This document shows, piece after piece, positions 28,363-36,987 of a stretch of 64,000 nt of DNA. Numbering within the stretch: the stretch's first letter is position 1; every line of letters begins with the position of its first letter. The stretch is taken from the NCBI GenBank assembly GCA_002011085.2, contig MTMB02000001.1, positions 817,007-881,006 of the forward strand. Direction: 5' to 3'. The notes under the pieces are model-generated. The model was not told the DNA's origin. It made no database searches and was given only the letters and a program-made list of their open reading frames with translations. The translations under genes and the position numbers were made by a program. The stretch comes from Candidatus Geothermarchaeum rappei. GTDB taxonomy: Archaea > Thermoproteota > Nitrososphaeria > Geothermarchaeales > JDFR-13.

Positions 28363-29310
28363 TCAATAATATTTTCGCATATAGTCATATGTTTCAATCA
28401 GTCCGCTCCTTAAATCAGTTGCTGGCTCAAAACCTAGTTTCTTCTTGAGTTTGGATATGTCTGCTACACTATGTTTTATATCTCCAGGTCTCGGAGGGCC
28501 ATATACTATATTCACCTCTTTCCCAGATATCTGTATAACCATTTTAGCAAGTTCATTTATAGACACGGCTTTTCCAGTACCTACATTAAAGACGTCGTAT
28601 CCCTTGAATCTCTTAAAGACTAACAAAGATATCAGCCTACATACATCCTCGATGTATATGAAATCCCTAGTCTGTTCTCCAGATCCGAATATAATAGGGG
28701 GAACGCCTTTCAATATTCGTTGGATAAATTTGGTTATCACACCTGAATATTCAGTTATATAAGGATATGGACCATATACATTGAAGAGTCTGAGAACCAC
28801 TACATTTAGACCATATGTATCACTATAAACCTTACAGAATCCTTCGCCCGCTATTTTAGATACTGCATAGGGAGATAGAGGGTTACAACAATACTCTTCT
28901 TTTATTGGAAGAACATTAACCTCCCCATATACAGATGCCGATGAGGGAAAGATAATGAGATCCACATCCTTTTTCCGGGCATACTCTAGGACATTTAAGG
29001 TACCTTCGATGTTAACACGATCCACGAGAATAGGATCTTTAAACGACTGATCTACATTTACTATCGCTGCCAGATGTATGATAACGTCAAGACCATCGTT
29101 CAAGCTAGAAAAGACAGCCTTTTCAGAAATGTCTCCCCTGATGAAACTAAGACGGTTATCCCCCATCCAGGGATCAATGTTTTCAATCCTTCCGCTGGAC
29201 AAGTTGTCTACTATGTAGATTTTTTCAACTGGAAAAGACTCCTCTGAAATGAGCCATTTCAATATAAAGCTTCCAATGAAGCCTGCTCCACCAGTCAATA
29301 AAAACCTCAT
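28363..29310 (-). CDS. NAD-dependent nucleotide-sugar epimerase (UDP-glucose 4-epimerase-like)
   Basis: The 315-residue extended short-chain dehydrogenase has LLTGGAGFIGSFILKWL, FPSSASVYGEVNVLP, the catalytic SPYAVSKIAGE (Tyr and Lys), and NVYGPYPYITEYSGV, with the PPRPGDIKHSVADISK end typical of GalE-like and dTDP-glucose enzymes. It probably makes UDP-galactose or a related sugar for surface glycans. It is a paralogue of the gene at 23911 (similar length and motifs) and lies 70 bp upstream of rps3ae on the same strand. The substrate is not fixed by the sequence. Confidence 0.83.
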   Translation of the reverse strand: MRFLLTGGAGFIGSFILKWLISEESFPVEKIYIVDNLSSGRIENIDPWMGDNRLSFIRGDISEKAVFSSLNDGLDVIIHLAAIVNVDQSFKDPILVDRVNIEGTLNVLEYARKKDVDLIIFPSSASVYGEVNVLPIKEEYCCNPLSPYAVSKIAGEGFCKVYSDTYGLNVVVLRLFNVYGPYPYITEYSGVITKFIQRILKGVPPIIFGSGEQTRDFIYIEDVCRLISLLVFKRFKGYDVFNVGTGKAVSINELAKMVIQISGKEVNIVYGPPRPGDIKHSVADISKLKKKLGFEPATDLRSGLIETYDYMRKYY

Positions 29311-29423
29311 ATCCGCTTCAATAAAACCAATTAATAGAAGGATTATTAATATACATTAAAAAATTCCAATTGAACGCTCTTTAAAAATCGGTTTTAATAT
29401 ACAGGCCCAAAGGTATCAGCTAT

Positions 29424-30128
29424 CTAAATTTTAACTAAGTAATCTACTGGGATGTCTTTTAACCTCGTTTTCCACTTATTGCCTAATACCATTATAACTA
29501 GTATACCCACAACCCTGGCTTTGGCTTTTGAAACCATCTCAACTATGGTTTTATGAGTAGCACCCGTTCTGATAACATCGTCTACAATAAGCGCTCGGTA
29601 CCCCTTTCTAATCAGTTTTCGGGGAAAATACAACGACTCAACTCGTCCATCGTCTGATATATGGGTCCCCTCAATAAAGTGTGTAACACCTATTTCCTTT
29701 TTATCCTTCACTATAATTATATTCGTACCCAGATGTTCAGCTAATAAAGTGGCGAATGGAACCCCATCTGCAGCGGGAGATATAACCACATCCACCTTAT
29801 CTGCATATTTATAAGCATAGCTCATAGCGATTAGCTTTAAGAGAGATACGTCTGTAATCAAGGCCTGGTTATTTATGAAGCCTGTTCTTTTATCCTTCTT
29901 AATCTTAGATAACACAACCAAGTCTAGTCTAGCCATTTTTTCTAGAATTGGAAGTAATTTTTCCACCTTGGATATATTTGGAAGTACATGGCCATGCAAA
30001 TACCTGCTTAGGCTTGTTGCAGGTTCTCCAGTAACTTGAGTAAGCTCAACCCAAGAATGATTCTTCTTAACAACCTTCAACAACTCCAAGAAATATAGTA
30101 TCTTTAATATGTTAATGTACCTCTTCAT
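29424..30128 (-). CDS. Phosphoribosyltransferase-type transcriptional regulator with N-terminal helix-turn-helix
   Basis: The 234-residue product has a helix-turn-helix at about residues 20-60 (LTQVTGEPATSLSRYLHG) and a type I phosphoribosyltransferase domain. The PRPP-binding loop is RALIVDDVIRTGATHKT, preceded by the pyrophosphate loop SPAADGVPFA. This is the layout of PurR of Bacillus and of archaeal GfcR-like regulators, which sense PRPP or a related compound rather than make nucleotides. It is divergent from a BMP-family nucleoside-type importer, the most likely target. Three copies of GTTTTTTAC lie in the shared 186 bp promoter region. A catalytic role in salvage cannot be excluded. Confidence 0.8.
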   Translation of the reverse strand: MKRYINILKILYFLELLKVVKKNHSWVELTQVTGEPATSLSRYLHGHVLPNISKVEKLLPILEKMARLDLVVLSKIKKDKRTGFINNQALITDVSLLKLIAMSYAYKYADKVDVVISPAADGVPFATLLAEHLGTNIIIVKDKKEIGVTHFIEGTHISDDGRVESLYFPRKLIRKGYRALIVDDVIRTGATHKTIVEMVSKAKARVVGILVIMVLGNKWKTRLKDIPVDYLVKI

Positions 30129-30146
30129 GGTTCTTTACATATTTTA

Positions 30147-30288
30147 GTAAAAAACCTATATAAATTTTCATGGATATATTCATAATTATAATAAATACCT
30201 CCTAAACAATATATCTATCGTTTTGAAACACCGCTGTTTTTTACATTTTTATGAAAAGAAATGTTATATATTAAGTATGTTTTTTACA
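30147..30288. promoter_or_regulatory. Divergent promoter region with three GTTTTTTAC elements
   Basis: An 11-base direct repeat TGTTTTTTACA occurs at 30235-30245 and 30278-30288, 43 bp apart (about four helical turns). The 9-base core occurs once more inverted, as GTAAAAAAC at 30147-30155, near the regulator gene. A TATA-like TTATATATT (30264-30272) precedes the importer. These are candidate binding sites for the adjacent regulator; the low complexity calls for a motif test. Confidence 0.45.
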
Positions 30289-30314
30289 ATTTTATCTCAT
30301 AAAGGGGATATGGT

Positions 30315-31604
30315 ATGAGTTCTAGAAGAGATTTCCTAAAAATTACAGCTGCTGGAGTCGGTGGCTTACTTGTTGGTGCAGCCGCAGGATGGTCCTTGAA
30401 ACCAGCCGAGGTTAAAGAGGTTCCGACGCAGCCTCAGCCACAGCCTTCAGGAGAGAAGCTGAAGGCGGCATGGATCTATGTAGGACCCATTGGAGACTAT
30501 GGATGGACACATGCCCATGACATTGGCCGTAAAGAGGCGGAGAAAGCCTTTCCATGGCTCGAGACAAATTATGTTGAGAATATAGATGAGGGTAAGACTG
30601 AAGGCGCTATTGAAGAATTCATTAACCAGGGATATAAGGTTATTTTCACAACGAGCTTTGATCACATGAACCCTACTTTTAGCGCTGCCACTCAATACCC
30701 AGACGTATTCTTCTTCCACTGTTCGGGATACAAGAGAAGAGCTAACATGGGCACATACTTCGCTGACCTCTATCAAACATATTATATAAACGGATTGATG
30801 GCTGGTGCCCTTACAAAGTCCAATAAAATCGGTTATGTAGCTGCTCACTTAATTCCAGAGGTTATCAGGCATATAAATGCCTTTAGCATCGGTATAGCTG
30901 AAGTGAATCCTGAGGCCGAGGTATACGTTATCGAGATAGGCGCTTGGTTTGCACCCGACAAGGCTCAGGATGCTGCAAGTACGTTAGTCGATCAGATTGG
31001 GGCGGATGTCCTATCCTTCACAGAAGACACACCAAGTACAATACAGTTTGCCCAATCATATTACGAGCAGAATGGCGTGAAGATCCCCGTATTCAGCCAT
31101 TATAGTCCAATGTATTCCTATGGAAAGGATGTTGTGCCAAGTGGTCAAGTCGTACGATGGGGGCCGCTTTATAAGGATATCCTAGCAAAGATCTATTCAG
31201 GGCTATATACAACAAAGAACTTAGAAAATGTGGATTACTGGTATCTCCTCGATACTGGTGCGGTAGACGTCGGGGCTCAATCCTACGACGATAGCTTGTG
31301 GGTTAGTCCAGAGTATAAATCCGTATTTACAGGGACATCAGTAACAGATAAATTGACTGGAGAGACAATGAGCTTAATGGATTTAATAGAACTAAGATAC
31401 AACCAGATGAAGGATGTAAACATGGCCTTCGATCCGTTCACAGGGCCACTAAGAGGTAGGTGGTGGTTAGGTAGCGGAGGCACAGTGCTAGGCAAGGATT
31501 ATTCAAATGGCGATATAGTAGAGGTGCCAGAGGGTATTCGACTAGGTCACGATGACCTATGGAACATGGGATGGTTCTTAGAAAACGTCATTGTACAGGA
31601 GTAG
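30315..31604 (+). CDS. BMP-family (PnrA/TmpC-like) ABC transporter substrate-binding protein with Tat signal
   Basis: The 429-residue product starts with a twin-arginine signal (SSRRDFLKITAAGVGGLLVG), so it is probably folded before export and held at the outer face of the membrane. The BMP domain follows, with AWIYVGPIGDYGWTHAHDIG, the segment TTSFDHMNP, YINGLMAGAL and IGYVAAH, as in purine nucleoside-binding lipoproteins. A Pro/Gln spacer lies at residues 36-45. It would capture nucleosides (or another small ligand) and deliver them to the permeases encoded downstream. ATG 30315 follows GGGG. The ATPase gene begins directly after its stop codon. Confidence 0.88.
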   Translation: MSSRRDFLKITAAGVGGLLVGAAAGWSLKPAEVKEVPTQPQPQPSGEKLKAAWIYVGPIGDYGWTHAHDIGRKEAEKAFPWLETNYVENIDEGKTEGAIEEFINQGYKVIFTTSFDHMNPTFSAATQYPDVFFFHCSGYKRRANMGTYFADLYQTYYINGLMAGALTKSNKIGYVAAHLIPEVIRHINAFSIGIAEVNPEAEVYVIEIGAWFAPDKAQDAASTLVDQIGADVLSFTEDTPSTIQFAQSYYEQNGVKIPVFSHYSPMYSYGKDVVPSGQVVRWGPLYKDILAKIYSGLYTTKNLENVDYWYLLDTGAVDVGAQSYDDSLWVSPEYKSVFTGTSVTDKLTGETMSLMDLIELRYNQMKDVNMAFDPFTGPLRGRWWLGSGGTVLGKDYSNGDIVEVPEGIRLGHDDLWNMGWFLENVIVQE

Positions 31605-33182
31605 ATGAGGGGAATGTCTAGGGGAACCACCCCCCAAAATTTATTTTTTAATCAGGAATATAGGGAAGCCCTAGCCTATATGAAAGATATCTCAAAGTCT
31701 TTCTATGGAAATAAGGCACTGAATAACGTCTCGTTTAACCTAAGAAAAGGGGAGATCCACGTAATCTTAGGGGAAAATGGGGCTGGAAAAACTACTCTTG
31801 TAAAAATTCTTGCCGGGTTATATTCTCCAGACTCAGGTGAGATATTTCTCGAGGGAAAAAAAGTTAATATTGAGTCCACGAGAGATGCGATTAAATATGG
31901 AATAGCGATGGTAAATCAGTATCCCCAACTTGTTGAGGAGCTGACAGTCGCAGATAACATATCACTTAGCCTAAATAATGTAGGGCTATTTAACCAGACT
32001 AGTAAAATTGGAGATAAGATTATCGAGATATCGGAGAGATATGGTTTTAGGATACAGCCGTGGAAAGAGATAATGAACCTAAGCTTCAGTGAGAGACAAA
32101 GAGTTGAGATTATAAAGGCGATTATGCTAGATGCCAAAGTGATCATTATGGATGAGCCTACTACCTTGTTAACAACAAAGGAAAGACGGTTGATATATCA
32201 GTTTATGAAGAAGGCTAAGGCGGATGAGAGAGGGATAATATTAATTACACATAAATTATCTGAAGCGTTGGAGATCGCTGATAGAATAACTGTATTGAGA
32301 AAAGGAAAGGTGGTTGATACTGTAGATGTGTCAGAAGCCACATATGAGAAACTTATGGAGATGATGTTCGGAAGAACAGTTGCGATTCACGAAAAGATAT
32401 TAAAGCGTGGATTAGGGGAGACTACGAGTAGAAGGGTACTGGAGATAAGTGATCTATCTGTTAAAGATAACTATGGTAGACTCGCCGTAAACGGCATATC
32501 ATTCCATATCCACAAGGGAGAGATATATGGGATAGCTGGAATAGCGGGTAATGGACAAATAGAGCTTGTAGAGGCATTATATGGACTTAGGAAGCCTGTG
32601 AAGGGAGATATAAAAATAATGGGTAAGAACTACTGGGAGTATAGTAAGAAGGAGATTAAGAGGATTATAGGATATATCCCTGATAAGATACAGGATGCGG
32701 TTGTTCTGGACATGCCCATCTATGAAAACAGTATTTTAAAACTTTATGACACGAGTGAATACATAAGAAATAGGTTTATAATTGATTATGATAGAGCAAT
32801 TGAATATTCATCTCAATTGATTAAGAATTATTATATTGCAGCTGAGGGGCCGGATGTATATGCTGGGTACCTATCTGGTGGTAATCTACAGAAACTAGTT
32901 TTGGCTAGAGAGATATCAATAGATCCTCCGTTGATTGTAGCAGTAAACCCGACTCGTGCATTAGATCACTTCAGCACCGAATTCGTATATGAAACCCTAT
33001 ATAAATTTAAAGAGACCGGTAAAGCAGTCCTCCTTATCTCAGAAGATAAGGATGAGGTACTGAGATTATCTGACAGGATATCTGTAATGTATGAGGGAAG
33101 GCTCATTGAGATGGGTAGGAGAGAGGATGTTGACGTAGATTTAATGGAGGAATACATGATAAGAGGGCAGAACGAGGACTAG
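31605..33182 (+). CDS. BMP-type ABC transporter ATPase with two nucleotide-binding domains
   Basis: The 525-residue product has two ABC domains like the RbsA/MglA and nucleoside importers. The first has Walker A GENGAGKTT and Walker B VIIMDEPTTLL, with a weaker signature LSFSERQRVE. The second has a degenerate Walker A (GIAGNGQIE) but a good signature, LSGGNLQKLV. Such asymmetry is normal for the family. It powers uptake through the two permeases that follow. ATG 31605 comes immediately after the stop of the binding-protein gene, with AGGAG just before it; a later ATG in the first 26 codons is possible, because the first 25 residues are not conserved in appearance. Confidence 0.88.
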   Translation: MRGMSRGTTPQNLFFNQEYREALAYMKDISKSFYGNKALNNVSFNLRKGEIHVILGENGAGKTTLVKILAGLYSPDSGEIFLEGKKVNIESTRDAIKYGIAMVNQYPQLVEELTVADNISLSLNNVGLFNQTSKIGDKIIEISERYGFRIQPWKEIMNLSFSERQRVEIIKAIMLDAKVIIMDEPTTLLTTKERRLIYQFMKKAKADERGIILITHKLSEALEIADRITVLRKGKVVDTVDVSEATYEKLMEMMFGRTVAIHEKILKRGLGETTSRRVLEISDLSVKDNYGRLAVNGISFHIHKGEIYGIAGIAGNGQIELVEALYGLRKPVKGDIKIMGKNYWEYSKKEIKRIIGYIPDKIQDAVVLDMPIYENSILKLYDTSEYIRNRFIIDYDRAIEYSSQLIKNYYIAAEGPDVYAGYLSGGNLQKLVLAREISIDPPLIVAVNPTRALDHFSTEFVYETLYKFKETGKAVLLISEDKDEVLRLSDRISVMYEGRLIEMGRREDVDVDLMEEYMIRGQNED

Positions 33183-33271
33183 AATATCCATGCGATGATT
33201 AGGATATCTGTTTAAAAACCTCAATACACAATTAATTTGAGTTGTCCCTAGAGAGGAGGGGATACAATAAA

Positions 33272-34351
33272 TTGAAAATAGAGCTATCCATTAAAAGGAG
33301 GCCTAGAGAGCTACCCTATTCTAATATTATCGTACCCATGGGCTCCATAATAATCTCGTTAATTGTCTCGGACATACTCCTAGTTTTATCTGGGGTCGAT
33401 CCGATGGTCTTCTTTATCGTGTTGGCAGACTCATTCCTAAGCTTCTCCAGCATTAGATACGCCATACCCCTAATCCTCTCTGGAGTTGGTTTGGCTATCG
33501 CATATAAAGCTAACGTATGGAATATAGGGGCGGAGGGACAGATCCTTGCCGGCGCATTAGCCGCCTCTGGAGTGGCCCTATTCTATATCCCACCTGATAT
33601 GAATCCAGTAACTGCTGCGGTTGTCCTCTATGTAATTGGATTCTCTGCAGGCGCTGGGTTGGGGCTACTTGCCGGAATTCTCAAGGCAAGGTTTAATGTA
33701 AATGAGGTCTTGTCGACACTAATGCTCAACTATATCCTAATGCAGATAGTTAATTACCTTGTGTACGGTCCATGGAGAGGCGTGAGAGAATATGGTTATC
33801 CCAGGACGGATATTTTCCCAGATAATGTCTGGCTTCCACAGCTTATCATTGGTGATATGAGGACAACCGTTAATATACCTACTCTAGCCATTTCATTGAT
33901 AATCCCATTCTTGATGTACTTCCTCCTCTTCAAAACAAAATGGGGATATGAGATAAGGGTTGTCGGTTCAAATCCAAATGCAGCTGAATATGGGGGTATA
34001 AACACTGGGAAAGTCATTGCACTGACGATGATAATAAGCGGGGGGCTAGCGGGGATAGCGGGAGTAGGAGAGGTCCTGGGGATATATAGGCAGCTCATTA
34101 GAGCGGAGAGAGTATCCGCTGGATTTGGATACACTGCTATAATAGTTGCTTGGCTAGGTAAGCTGAATCCAATTGGGGCATTGATAGCTGGATACTTCAT
34201 TGGTGTATTGGTCTCCGCAGGATATACACTACAGATAATATCTAGGATATCCTATGGTGCGATAAACGTTGTCACAGGAATACTACTGCTAAGCCTAATC
34301 TCTCTAGACTTCATATCTAAATATAAGCCTATAGTGAAGGTGGTGAGATAA
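33272..34351 (+). CDS. BMP-type ABC transporter permease 1
   Basis: The membrane protein of about 359 residues has the branched-chain-amino-acid/ribose permease fold. Features are GLAIAYKANVWNIGAEGQIL (family hallmark), AGILKARFNVNEVLSTLMLNYI, VGSNPNAAEYGGIN, and GTGL-like gating segments near the C-terminus (GFGYTAIIVAWLG). It forms one half of the membrane channel with the next gene product. TTG 33272 follows GGAGGGG by ten bases and is preferred over TTG 33242, which has no such box. Its stop overlaps the next start (TAATG). Confidence 0.87.
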   Translation: MKIELSIKRRPRELPYSNIIVPMGSIIISLIVSDILLVLSGVDPMVFFIVLADSFLSFSSIRYAIPLILSGVGLAIAYKANVWNIGAEGQILAGALAASGVALFYIPPDMNPVTAAVVLYVIGFSAGAGLGLLAGILKARFNVNEVLSTLMLNYILMQIVNYLVYGPWRGVREYGYPRTDIFPDNVWLPQLIIGDMRTTVNIPTLAISLIIPFLMYFLLFKTKWGYEIRVVGSNPNAAEYGGINTGKVIALTMIISGGLAGIAGVGEVLGIYRQLIRAERVSAGFGYTAIIVAWLGKLNPIGALIAGYFIGVLVSAGYTLQIISRISYGAINVVTGILLLSLISLDFISKYKPIVKVVR

Positions 34352-35229
34352 TGCTAGAACTCGTCGCTAGGGCAATCATCGCAGGAACACCCCTCTTGAT
34401 AGCATCTATAGGAGAGATATATACAGAGAGATCAGGTGTACTAAACTTGGGTCTAGAAGGGATATTTGTCTTAGGCGCCGCAACATCCTTCGTTACAACA
34501 CTATATACTGGCAACGCGTATCTAGGGCTATTAGTAGGCGGTATATTCGGGGCATTTATAGGCTTCCTGCACGGAATTGTATCAGTCTCCTTTAGAGGGA
34601 GACAGGTTGTATCTGGACTTGCCCTAACCATGTTTAGTTATGGACTAGCCAGTCTAATTGGTAAAAGTGAAGTAGGCAAGCCCCTACCCACCTACATATA
34701 TGTAGGGGATATCTGGATGGAGCTTATAGCAATAGAGATCCTAATAGCTGTTGCATTCTGGTACATTCTATTCAAACTGAAATTGGGTGCGTCCATCAGA
34801 TCGGTTGGCGACAATCCAAACGCTGCTGAGGCACTTGGAGTGGATGTAGTGAAAGTTAGGATACTCTCCACAGTATTTGGTTCCTTTATGGGGGGAGTAG
34901 CGGGAGCATGGTACATCCTAGGCTATATACAGGTATGGACAGAAGGTGCTGGAATGGGTAGGGGGTGGATAGCCCTCGCCATCGTCATAGTCTCTGCCTG
35001 GAACCCCCTCCTCGCCCCAGTATTCAGCTTTTTATTCGGCGGTATAGAAGCAGCACTATGGAGATTCCAACTGCCACCATATAACCTGGATCCATATCTA
35101 CTCGGTGCACTCCCATATTTAGCTACCTTAGTAATACTGTTTATGTTTATGGCAACCCCTATTAAAAAATACTTTAGACCACCAGCATCCCTAGGAGAGC
35201 CATTCTACAAGGAAGAAAGAACAATATAA
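34351..35229 (+). CDS. BMP-type ABC transporter permease 2
   Basis: The 292-residue membrane protein is a shorter paralogue of the previous permease. It has TLLIASIGEIYTERSGVLNLGLEGIF, the typical start of the second permease in nucleoside importers, SVGDNPNAAEALGVD in the conserved loop, and GRGWIALAIVIVSAWNP near the end. Its ATG overlaps the stop of permease 1, so the two are translationally coupled. It completes a binding protein, ATPase and two-permease importer. Confidence 0.87.
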   Translation: MLELVARAIIAGTPLLIASIGEIYTERSGVLNLGLEGIFVLGAATSFVTTLYTGNAYLGLLVGGIFGAFIGFLHGIVSVSFRGRQVVSGLALTMFSYGLASLIGKSEVGKPLPTYIYVGDIWMELIAIEILIAVAFWYILFKLKLGASIRSVGDNPNAAEALGVDVVKVRILSTVFGSFMGGVAGAWYILGYIQVWTEGAGMGRGWIALAIVIVSAWNPLLAPVFSFLFGGIEAALWRFQLPPYNLDPYLLGALPYLATLVILFMFMATPIKKYFRPPASLGEPFYKEERTI

Positions 35230-35350
35230 AATGTATAGTCAAACTATATTACAATGTATTAATCCATGCCACATTCTATTTAATTATATTTAAATAATCT
35301 AGGTATAAATGTCAATTGATACAACGTACGTATTACGAGGGTGAATATTA

Positions 35351-36544
35351 TTGCTAGACCCCATCTACGCATATATCATAAGCTTCCTAGTCCTAGTGGT
35401 GGTAGTCTTCTATAAGAAGGAGGTTTTATATGCCATCGTCATAGGTACACTAACATTTGGGCTCTTGACATTGGAGCCTTCAAAACTCCCATACTATACC
35501 CTATTGGGAATATTCAATGAATCAACATATAAGCTGATGGCATCCATAATCCTAGCCCTTTATCTAGCTGGGATACTGGGAGGAGTAGGGCTCCTGGATA
35601 AACTTACCCGTGGAATAACCGCCCTCGGATATAAGGTGGCAGCCACATCCATTCCTGCATTGATAGGCCTAATACCAATGCCTGGAGGAGCACTTGTGTC
35701 TGCAATGATGGTGAGAAAGCTTTACTTCAATAAATTGAATATAGGTAGAGAGGAGGGAGCCTTTATAAACTATTGGTTTAGACATGTGTGGGTACCAAGT
35801 TGGCCATTGTATCAATCTGCTATATTGGCTGCAGCGATTCTTCACATGGACATATTCCAACTACTCTCGATAACGTATCCAGCTAGTCTATCAGGCATAC
35901 TGGTTGGGGGAGTAATGGCTCTTACGATATTAAGGCATGTAGAGGGGAGGGAAAAAGCAGATAAAAAGAGTCTACTAATCAACCTATGGCCATTCCTCTT
36001 GATATTTATCTTGGGCCTGATCGTAAAACTAGATATTATAGTAACACTTGGAATAGCTACAGCAGTTGTCCTAGTGTATTACAAGCCTAATAAAGAGATA
36101 AATATAAAGGCTATAAAATTTGCAACAGATCCTAAAATACTCACGATCCTACTTTTCGCCATGATATATAGAGAGTATATAGTGGTGAGTGGGGTGGCAC
36201 AGAGAATTTTCGAGCTACTCGCTACATATAATATAAACAAGTATCTAGTTGCATATGCTGTGCCATTTATCGTCGGTGCAGTTACAAGTAATGAGTTCAT
36301 GTTCGCAGCACTAGCATTTCCCCTTCTACTCAACCTCTTCTTCCCGACACCAGGCCTATTAGACGCCTCAGCCTTATTAATAAGCTATACAGGGGGATGG
36401 CTAGGAGTGATGTTTTCACCCGTACATCTATGTATAGTATTTACTGTAGAACATTTTAAAGCAGACTTCATAAAAACATATAAATACATAATACTCGCTA
36501 TAGCAGCTACATCCATCGTCGTCGCGACAATGATAATGATATAA
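35351..36544 (+). CDS. DUF401-family membrane permease
   Basis: The 397-residue polytopic protein has about 11 helices. Recognisable DUF401 features are GLIPMPGGALVSAMM early on, NYWFRHVWVPSWPLYQSA in the middle and SPVHLCIVFTVEHF near the end, which relate it to the ion-transporter superfamily. The substrate is unknown; the position right after a nucleoside-type importer suggests a related uptake or export role, which is inference. TTG 35351 follows GAGGGTGA. A TATA-like box near 35285 suggests it also has its own promoter, 120 bp after the permease stop. Confidence 0.75.
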   Translation: MLDPIYAYIISFLVLVVVVFYKKEVLYAIVIGTLTFGLLTLEPSKLPYYTLLGIFNESTYKLMASIILALYLAGILGGVGLLDKLTRGITALGYKVAATSIPALIGLIPMPGGALVSAMMVRKLYFNKLNIGREEGAFINYWFRHVWVPSWPLYQSAILAAAILHMDIFQLLSITYPASLSGILVGGVMALTILRHVEGREKADKKSLLINLWPFLLIFILGLIVKLDIIVTLGIATAVVLVYYKPNKEINIKAIKFATDPKILTILLFAMIYREYIVVSGVAQRIFELLATYNINKYLVAYAVPFIVGAVTSNEFMFAALAFPLLLNLFFPTPGLLDASALLISYTGGWLGVMFSPVHLCIVFTVEHFKADFIKTYKYIILAIAATSIVVATMIMI

Positions 36545-36556
36545 AAATGAGGAATG

Positions 36557-36982
36557 TCAAGTCCTATGTAGAATAGAGAGAAGGTCTGCTCTAAACTGGG
36601 TGAATACGTCTGAGGCTTCTATTGAGATATACCTAAGTTTCTCAGCGACATCTTCGTATAGCCTAGCAACGATACTTATAATATCCGTAAGTTTCCTATC
36701 CAAGGGGATATTGTTGTCCTCCGCTATTCTACGGATATCACCTAGTATTCCGTCTATTTCAAGCCCAGTTATTGGTTCTAAAGTCATCTCCACAACTACA
36801 AAATCCTTTACCCACTGTATATCAGATACCCTCCTTTCAGTGGAGTCAAGGTATATCAATAGCTGTTTACTTATTTTTGTATCTGACTGTTTGACGAGGG
36901 GCATTATAATATCGTGGAGTACCCGCTCTACCTCCATCATCTTGTTTAGGAGGGAGCTGAATGTATAGCGCTCATCCTCCAT
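36557..36982 (-). CDS. Small helical protein of unknown function coupled to mmsA
   Basis: The product is 141 residues, almost wholly helical and acidic, and not recognised. Heptad-like stretches occur at LLNKMMEVERVLHDIIMPLV and at the C-terminal SIVARLYEDVAEKLRYISIE. There is no cysteine, membrane segment or known motif. It starts 5 bp after the aldehyde dehydrogenase stop and so is the second gene of that operon. It might be a regulator or assembly partner of the enzyme, but no domain supports this. Confidence 0.65.
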   Translation of the reverse strand: MEDERYTFSSLLNKMMEVERVLHDIIMPLVKQSDTKISKQLLIYLDSTERRVSDIQWVKDFVVVEMTLEPITGLEIDGILGDIRRIAEDNNIPLDRKLTDIISIVARLYEDVAEKLRYISIEASDVFTQFRADLLSILHRT

Positions 36983-36987
36983 CTAGT

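Noticed and set aside
33962-33980. GGTTCAAATCC-like stretch resembling a tRNA T-loop
   Set aside because: It lies inside the permease gene, where it encodes GSNPNA, and no acceptor or anticodon stems surround it.
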